A stretch of DNA of 64,000 nucleotides, taken from Bolinopsis microptera. Lineage: Eukaryota > Ctenophora > Tentaculata > Lobata > Bolinopsidae. The position numbers and the translations under genes were made by a program. The stretch is from positions 4,235,230 through 4,299,229 of the forward strand of contig NC_087079.1 in the NCBI RefSeq assembly GCF_026151205.1. The letters run 5' to 3'. Below the pieces are notes generated by a model, which was given only the letters and a program-made list of their open reading frames with translations, had not been told where the DNA came from and searched no databases. Below are positions 57,166-64,000 of this stretch, one piece after another (position 1 is the first letter of the stretch; every line of letters begins with the position of its first letter).

Positions 57166-59670
57166 GTCGGCTCAAGCTGGCTTCGAATTGTCTGAGTGTT
57201 AAATTAGCCTGCAAAACAACAAAGTCATGCAGCCACCTTGCCAGTTTTACAAATCCCATGGACCATCACATCAGGACAGACAATGGATCTGATTAGACTA
57301 CATTTTACCGAACAGATTGAGATTTGATTAATGAATAAAACGGTATTGTTGATGGTTTAATACTACTGGGGATTATAAAGCAATTGTTTGTTGAGCTTCA
57401 AATCAAAAATTCTGACAGGCTTGACAAGTTCGATGTAAGATCAAGGGATGTGCTGGCTTTATGAAGTCTAGCGGAACCACCCTGAAAATTATCAAGTAGT
57501 GTATAACATGAGGGTCAAACCTATAGCTGGTTGAGGGAAAGTGTTTCATGAGGAGCTAGATCTATGTATCTAAGATTACCCCCCACATGGTGAGAGCACG
57601 TAGTTTTCTGTGAGCGTACTTTTCTGTCTTGTTAAGCTAACACCTAGTGAGATCACCGTAGTATTAGGCTTTGTGGCTCCTCTGGGACTGTAGTTGTTGT
57701 GACTGCAGTTTGATAGTCAGAGTAGGGACTGTAGTTGTTGTGACTGCAGTTTGATAGTCAGCGTATGTCAGGGTTTTTGTTACTTGTGGGGGAGGAGCTT
57801 TTTAATAGTGAGTATTGCCAACATGTGATGGGCGACAAACTGATCTCATTTTTATACTGTATAGACAGGTTATCGGTTGTATGCAACAAAAGCATCTGCT
57901 AACTGCTAAGTCTTGATAGAAAGCCTCGCAAAATATAGTGATTTCTACTCTAGTACGGTCTTTTCTTCGAATCACTTGTCAAATTGCTGTTCTGGAAATA
58001 ATACTGAAAGCATTATTTTGCTTTTGACCATTACCTTGAAATCATGAAATGAAAATTATAGTACATATATTATTCTCACGCAGTTTTTGCAAATAAAATA
58101 ATTATTTTCGTCTTGTCAAAAGTCTGTTAATGGGGTCTATCAATGCAAATTCTTGTTTAAGATATTTTTATGTCAAAATGCTCCCTTGGTCGGCTTAACG
58201 CAAAATTTCAATTAAAAAGGATTAGCAATTAATTAGCTGCTCAATTGATGTGTGTTCATGATGATATGAATACAGTGCCGCTCTGTCAAACCAAGTTCCA
58301 TGTCGGGTTTGTAATGATAAACTGCTATAAACGAGTTTTGTTTACAACATCACACATTTTTACCACAAGAATTTCTGTTTTTTAATTTAAGTTAAACAAT
58401 AAATACATTATATTGGTATTTCCGGTCAAATTTCGATTTGTTTGAACTTTCGGCTCTTCGACTGCGTATGCACATATTATGTCTTGACAAATAATGTATG
58501 TGATTAAAGATTTGCTGTGCTGAGCACAGTTGATACTATACTATTATAGTTTAAACTTTGACATTCGGGCTTACTGATGAGCATTTTTAGCTTTTCAACT
58601 CAATTCAATAAATATTTATTTATATTTATAGTGCTTGTTTAAAGAATTAACTAACTGTTACAGTGTTGCAAGTAAGCCGCTTCGAAGGCGGTTAGGTTTG
58701 ATGATAATCCGCCACTCTGTAAACAGAATGGAGACAATTCTCTTAGCATTTGAAAATTCCTGATATTGCCACTAACTCGGAATATAAAATGGTGATTATT
58801 TTTCCAGATTATATAGATTTTTGTGAAATGACTTGTTCTCAGGAATTTAGGGCTTGGAAACATAATATATAATTATACATAATTAATACATTATTACATA
58901 TTATATAATTATATAATTATACAGACGCAACACGTACGTATGTTGATCACCCACTGCATGATCCGAAATGCATGCAATCTGCGTTATGAGGTAGTAAAAT
59001 TTTATTGTTAACGAAAAGGAGTGCGAATGGAAATAAAGCGTATTCTGGGTAAAATTATCTTTATCCCGGTTGTTGCGACAAGTAAAAATGCTCTTATTAG
59101 GGAAAGGAGATTACTCGACGTTTCAATGTAACTACATCGTATTCATGATCTAAAAACAAGTGTTAAAAATTCAAAACGTAAAAAACATATATCTGAGGCA
59201 AATTTTGTGTACATTAATTTATTTTTAATCAATCAACTTTATCCAAAAATTCGATACAAAAAAGTCATAACAAAATTCATAACAAAACTAATTTATACGA
59301 CGACAAACTTTTATAGTAAATACTGTACATTCCTAAAACTACTACTAAATATACTACACATGATACAGAAGCATGGAGTGCTACAACGGTGAACAGGTGC
59401 ATGATGTGAAGTGTGTAGGTATGTATCTAGTGTGGAGTGGAAATGGCGGGAATCGTACTGACCAATGAGAAGTGTGAAACGTGGGAGCCTAATATGGTTT
59501 GATTGATGTTGTAAGGGTAGTGTGTTGAATAGGAGGCGGAAGTGTGCGTGTGTGAGATGTGGTCCCTGTACTCAGAAAGTAAACAAAACCTATAAATATC
59601 ACTAAAAATCACTACATATGTGTAGACAATCCCCTGTCTGTAAAGTATAAAATATGTTACACCCTGTTTA
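57166..59670. other. Intergenic; one 50-bp duplication, otherwise nothing recognised
   Basis: At 57682-57770 a block with GGGACTGTAGTTGTTGTGAC and TGCAGTTTGATAGTCAG occurs twice in tandem. A 58880-58920 stretch is an AT palindrome (ATATAATTATATAATTAT). The 3' flank of the Penelope-like element begins near 59600. No gene is supported. Confidence 0.4.
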
Positions 59671-60956
59671 TTATGTACTTGTTACTAAAAAACGTTTGAT
59701 TGTTTCTAACTCATCTCTCTTGTTAATGTTAGGTTTGAACTTCAAAATAAGCATTGCTTCTGCAATCTTTCTTCTAGCTGTGTTGCTTTCTGTTTTTAAA
59801 ATCTCAAATTCTAAATTGGGTTCTGACCCCCTATGTAAACTGTTATAATGAATAGCAAAAGCTTGACTAGTGTTAGAAGGAGTTAAAGGAAATTTAGCAT
59901 ATCTTAGGTGCTCTCCGAGCCTATCATGTGCCCTCCTGCACGTCTCACCAATATAAATATTATTACAGATTTTACAGGTAATCTTATACACAACGTTCTT
60001 CACCTCACAATCTTTATTTTCAGTTATTAATAAAGGACAAATTTTACAGGAGTTAATAATACAGGTTCTCTTATCATACGGTCTGTTATTACACACAATA
60101 TTTCTTAGTTTTCTAGCTGGGGAAAATATAACTTTAATAGGTAAATTGTTCTGTTTAATATGATTCCTAATTCTGTTACTGATACTGTCTGAGATAAAAT
60201 CTAACTTAAGCACTGTTCTGTTATCCTCCCTATTTCTATTACTAATACTACTACGACGTCTGTTGGAATAATTTCTGGGTGTTTGATACCCGTTTCTAGT
60301 CATAAGACGGTCTAAAATGCTGTATGAATGTTCTCTCTCCTGAGGTCCTGACGAGATCTTGTCCGCTTCTTTATACAGGTTGATCACGGTGTTCGTCTTC
60401 ACAGATTCTGGGTGACATGAATTCTTGTGAAGTGTGATGTCTTTCTGCTGTGGCTTACGGTACAAGCGGCTCGTCACAGTTCCATCAGGTTCCACTCTAA
60501 GCTCTGTGTTAAGGAATGGGATGAACTCTTGGTCGTTCTCCGGAAACTCTACCTCCCACTTGAGTTTCTTGTCAGGGTCCTGGTCTGCGATACTCTGAAC
60601 AAGTGCTAGAGCTTCTTCTCTTGTTACAGCTGTGCTGGTGGCGTCGTCAATGTACCGCTTGTAGAAGTCAGATAAGTAGACCGACAAGTAATGTAAGTCA
60701 GTGTAAACCGAGCTTCTCTCAAACTTGTACACTCTGATCACTGCGCAAAATGGTCCCGGTCTCAATCCCATGAAAAGGCCATCCTGCTGTATCCACAGAG
60801 TCCCATTATACACAAAGTATGAACTAGTCAGTATGTGCAATAGGATCTCGTGAACATCAGTCAGGTTCAGTCCCATGAGATCAAGTTTTTCCCGGTGCTC
60901 AGTGGCCAGTTCTATAACGTCAAATAATTGTAAATTTGCGGTTAAAGTTTAAACAT
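59671..60956 (-). CDS. Penelope-like retroelement protein fragment: RT C-terminal part plus GIY-YIG endonuclease
   Basis: The minus-strand frame is open from about 60956 (just after a stop) to 59671, ~428 codons; the first Met is at 60876. Recognisable parts: LWIQQDGLFMGLRPGPF (RT motif B with the M-G-x-x-x-x-P core), YKRYIDDA (RT motif C, Y-x-D-D), EFIPFLNTEL (motif D/E region), then RLYRKP. A Cys-rich linker (CIINSCKICP) is followed by VVYKITCKICNNIYIGET, then CRRAHDRLGEHL, the GIY-YIG domain with its conserved Arg. The RT motifs upstream of B are missing, so the copy is 5'-truncated, but what remains has no stop or frameshift. This arrangement is that of endonuclease-bearing Penelope-like elements. 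Confidence 0.9.
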
Positions 60957-61054
60957 ACGTCAGAGTTCCACAAAGACGTGTTCTTCAAGTGGACGTTCCA
61001 GGACCGTGCTACTTCCAGGAAAAGAAGGAAGTATGACTTAACCCTTAACACGGT

Positions 61055-61069
61055 GACGTGCTATAAAAT
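61055..61069 (+). promoter_or_regulatory. TATA box and CRE-like site upstream of the pepsin-fold gene (candidate)
   Basis: GTGACGTG followed immediately by CTATAAAAT at 61055-61070, about 160 bases before the start codon, on the gene's strand. The spacing suits a TATA promoter with a ~130-base 5' UTR. It is a motif match only. Confidence 0.3.
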
Positions 61070-61230
61070 TTGACCTCATGTTACAATTCTCAAGCTCTTA
61101 TCGTCTTATCTCTGCGCCTAAAATAAAAACACGGGAGCTATGCTATTTCATCACAAATTAAATTTTCTGTTGGTGTAGAACGTTGCTTCGCATTCAAAAA
61201 AACCCAGTCAATTTTAAATCTGAGCTGAAA

Positions 61231-62410
61231 ATGCTGAAATTGTTTCTACTGAACCTCGTTCTGTCCATTATCCTCCAACTCTGCCTATCTCTCAAAGATG
61301 GTACGTATTAATATCTACAATCTCCACATTTTTATGAATTTTTAAAATTATATTCTTTCAATGATCCACTGAAAAGATTAGACAGATTAATCTAAGCTCC
61401 ATGTGACTGCAACCATTATTCCAGGTAGCGTACAAATACCAGTAACCGACTCATACCTCACCCCCACAACCATCCTCGCTATCGGACCCGACACCGACCA
61501 AACATACCTCCGAGTGCTACTCAGCACGGCCAGCTCTGAGACCTGGGTCCCAAGTGTGGACTGTAACCCCTTGTTTACTTGGTGCCGCCAGCACCGCCAC
61601 TACAACTACAAAGAGTCCAACACCTACGTGGACAGCCACCGGAACTTCACCACTCACTTCCTGGACCACGATCTTACAGGTCGTGTTACGTCTGATCGGG
61701 TAGAGCTTGGTGAGGAGGTGATACTGGACTTTGAGTTCGGGGAGGCGATCTCTTCGCATATAGACTTTACCTACTCTGAACATGATGGTGTTGTTGGTCT
61801 AGGACCTAAGAAAACTTGTACAACCGGCACTCCCCTCACAGTACGACTGTTAAACGCTGGTCTGGACGATGCGGTGTTCTCTTTCTCCTTCTCCTCTGAT
61901 GACAAGGGTAGTCTAGTGATAGGAGAAGTACAGCATGATAAGTACACTGGAAATATTGTCTGGAGTAAGATAGTTAGTGAAGAGCGCTGGCAGATAACCT
62001 CAGACAGCCTTAGAATTGGGTCCAGCACTCTGTGTGGAGCGGAGTGTGTTACTGAGTTTAACACGGAGATTGAGATGATAATCGGTCCTACCGATCAAGT
62101 TGAGCAGATATACAAACTGCTGGATGCTAGAGAAATCCCTGGAGTCACCATCAGGAGTGTGGAATGCGCTAAAGTTGATAGTTTTCCGGATCTTACTTTC
62201 TCCGTGAAAGGACACCAGTTGACGATAACCTCTGAGGACTATGTAGAAAGATCTGAAGTAGTCCACAAGGTTGAGCTGTGTTTCCTCATGATAACCGCGG
62301 TAGAAGAAGAGGTGGATGATCGGTGGATCATGGGAACTTTAGCACACAAGGCTGTGTATGTGGTTTACGATTTCGGGAGAAACCAAGTTGGCCTGGCTGA
62401 GGCTGCTTAA
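61231..62410 (+). CDS. Secreted pepsin-fold (A1 family) protein with both catalytic aspartates lost
   Basis: Exon 1 is 61231-61300 and exon 2 is 61425-62410 (phase 1; donor GTACGT, acceptor TATTCCAG). The product is 351 residues. Residues 1-23 are a signal peptide (MLKLFLLNLVLSIILQLCLS). The body follows the pepsin fold throughout: VLLSTASSETWVPS at the first active-site strand, DGVVGLGP, SLVIGEVQHDKYTGNIVW, WQITSDSLRIG, then TEFNTEIEMIIGP at the second active site, SFPDLTFSVKGHQ and WIMGTLAHKAVYVVYDFG to NQVGLAEAA. In active enzymes the two active-site motifs are D-T-G; here they read S-T-A and E-F-N, and the flap Tyr region is also changed. The strand order and the end strand are intact, so it is an inactive homologue, not a decayed gene. 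It may bind peptides or glycans. There is no propeptide-like segment. Confidence 0.85.
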
Positions 62411-63388
62411 ACGCTTCAAATTAGGATATTTCGAATAAGTTGGATCAATTTTGTTCATAATTTCCCATGCTATATTTTCATTAATTCTAAATCTATTCTT
62501 AATGGTGTGTTTGCAACTTTACTGGTGTTAATCTGTAAACTTATTTCAAAACAAAACTCTTAGAGTTTCATTACTTTGACGCATATCATACTTCATAGTG
62601 GATACATCTTGCACAAACGAACGCTTCTTCAAGTTAATATGGCACTTGTACGAATCGATAAAGTCTGCACTAAATTATCAAATTGTAGATGAGAGCCGGG
62701 AGTCTTGTCTCTAATTCTTCCTCGTGTCTGTGATCAAGCCGCACAGCTGCCTCAACAATTCAGGGCACTTATAGTCTGAGTAGATAATCGGGCCGCATAC
62801 TATAAGTGTCACTTATTATATCACTTATTTGTGATACGCAAATATGCAGCTACTCAATTGCAAGCACGCATCTTCTTATCTCCATCCTGATTTATGATAC
62901 GGCCAACGTGCCAAGTAATGTAACCACCGATTATCTTTTTATGTCCACCTCGAGACGGAAAAGTCACTATGGAGCTTCTGGACTTCTGGAGCTGATGATC
63001 ATTTGCGTACTTGCGATTTTCAATTCATCACTGCAGTTTCAGGAGACCCCCAGGATAGAGCCCAATCAGTGCTGATGATTTAACGTTACTTATAGCTTTA
63101 TAGCGTGACTTGAAAGCGAATAAACTTACAGATATCAGATCAATCTAGTTTCGGAGAATTAGTAAAAATAATTATGTTGGTGGTAGTTCTTGGCTCGCGT
63201 GATGACCCGCGCATTTCAACAGTTTCGACAGTTTGATTTCCATCCGTTGAGTGCTATTTTTTATTGATAAGCCACTTACTGACTTACATATCATATTGAT
63301 TGGTTGGATTGATTTATTCAACAATCTTTACAATTTTTTGTTGTTCTATAGACATTAGACACAGTCACGTGATTTTCTTAATTTCTGC
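62411..63388. other. Intergenic; nothing recognised
   Basis: The 89-codon frame at 62806-63075 is hydrophobic at both ends, but it has no signal peptide at its start, no splice partner and no known motif. I do not call it. The region ends where the next retroelement is truncated. Confidence 0.35.
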
Positions 63389-64000
63389 AGCATAAAGGAA
63401 GGGAAAGCATGGGGTGACGACAACATAGCCCCAGAAGTCTTAAAACGATGCGACCTTGATCAAATTGTCTTAGACTTCTGTAACAATGCTCTATTGAAAG
63501 GTGAGAAACCAGACCAATGGTCAACTGCCAACATCATACCAATTCCAAAGAAGGGCGACCTTAGCGAACCAATGAACTATCGGGGAATAAGCTTGTCATC
63601 CCTAGTTGCCAAGTCTCTAAACAAGATGGTTCTAAACCGGTTGAAGCCAGAAATCGAGACAATTCTGCGTAGAAACCAGAATGGATTCAGACCAGGAAGG
63701 TCAACAACTCAACAGATATTGGTACTGAGACGTCTTATAGAGGGTGTCAAGAGTCGGAAACTGCCAGCTGTTCTGACATTTATAGACTTTAAGAAGGCTT
63801 TCGACAGTGTACATCGTGGGAAAATGCTAAAGATTCTAGAAGCTTACGGCATTCCAGTCAAAATCGTGCAGCTTATACGGCTCATGTACGAGAAGACAAT
63901 GGCCAAAGTCCTAACTCCAGACGGAGAAACTGAATTGTTCGAGATACTTGCAGGTGTGTTACAGGGTGATACCTTAGCACCTTACCTCTTTGCAATAGTC
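63389..64000 (+). CDS. Non-LTR retrotransposon reverse transcriptase, 5'-truncated, runs off the window
   Basis: An uninterrupted frame of 204 codons to the window edge. RT finger and palm motifs appear in order: KEGKAWGDDNIAPEVL (motif 0), ANIIPIPKKGD and NYRGISLSS (motifs 1-2), QNGFRPGRSTTQQIL (motif 2a/3), LTFIDFKKAFDSVHR (motif A with the first catalytic Asp) and GVLQGDTLAPYLFAIV (motif B). The YxDD box lies beyond the window. The endonuclease that should precede is absent at the left, so the copy is 5'-truncated near 63388. The fragment at 15376-15705 is the same type and shows the following YxDD segment. Confidence 0.88.

Noticed and set aside
62806-63075. 89-codon hydrophobic frame
   Set aside because: No signal peptide, motif, splice partner or promoter evidence; its length is within chance for AT-rich DNA.

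Overview
The window is nuclear DNA of a metazoan. Protein-coding genes are split by GT-AG introns whose phases can be matched exon to exon. There is a junctophilin-type MORN gene, secreted Cys-rich inhibitor-like proteins, a rhodopsin-like GPCR, a PAN/apple membrane protein and a pepsin-fold protein. The rest is AT-rich and full of non-LTR retrotransposon 3' ends, a Penelope-like element, hAT-like MITEs, foldback elements and minisatellites. I cannot name the species; an invertebrate such as a cnidarian or lophotrochozoan fits, but this is inference.

Layout. 1-4.4 kb: repeats (a foldback element, two diverged direct repeats, a SINE remnant). 4.4-8.2 kb: three pacifastin/VWC-like genes, one with two domains and an intron, and two intronless three-domain paralogues arranged head to head as an inverted duplication. 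8.97-10.27 kb: a GPCR with one frameshift and a second exon ending in a PDZ-type motif. 13.2-21.7 kb: repeat territory. It holds an RT fragment, a 61-bp tandem, a 340-bp satellite split by a 2.4-kb hAT-like non-autonomous element with an 8-bp target duplication, and an inverted pair of one repeat family, one copy carrying a perfect foldback. 21.99-27.56 kb: an eight-exon PAN/apple type I membrane protein. Its intron 7 holds a 5'-truncated non-LTR element, and its last (transmembrane) exon lies in the loop of a 943-bp foldback element. 27.0-32.6 kb: nested foldbacks and a GC-rich hAT MITE, then a SINE.

35.1-56.5 kb: the best gene of the window, a junctophilin-like protein with the diagnostic six plus two MORN repeats. 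Long Ser/Pro-rich N-terminal exons splice in phase onto the MORN exons, with at least three possible 5' starts, alternative 3' exons and no obvious C-terminal membrane anchor. Three of its introns begin with tandem arrays seeded at the splice donor. One intron holds a 5'-truncated retroelement whose ORF ends in a zinc knuckle and a PD-(D/E)XK-like nuclease motif. 59.7-61 kb: a Penelope-like element with a GIY-YIG domain on the minus strand. 61.2-62.4 kb: a secreted pepsin-fold protein in which both catalytic Asp motifs are lost. 63.4 kb to the end: a non-LTR reverse transcriptase running off the window.

All exon models come from reading splice sites, frames and phases by eye. No search or transcript data were available.
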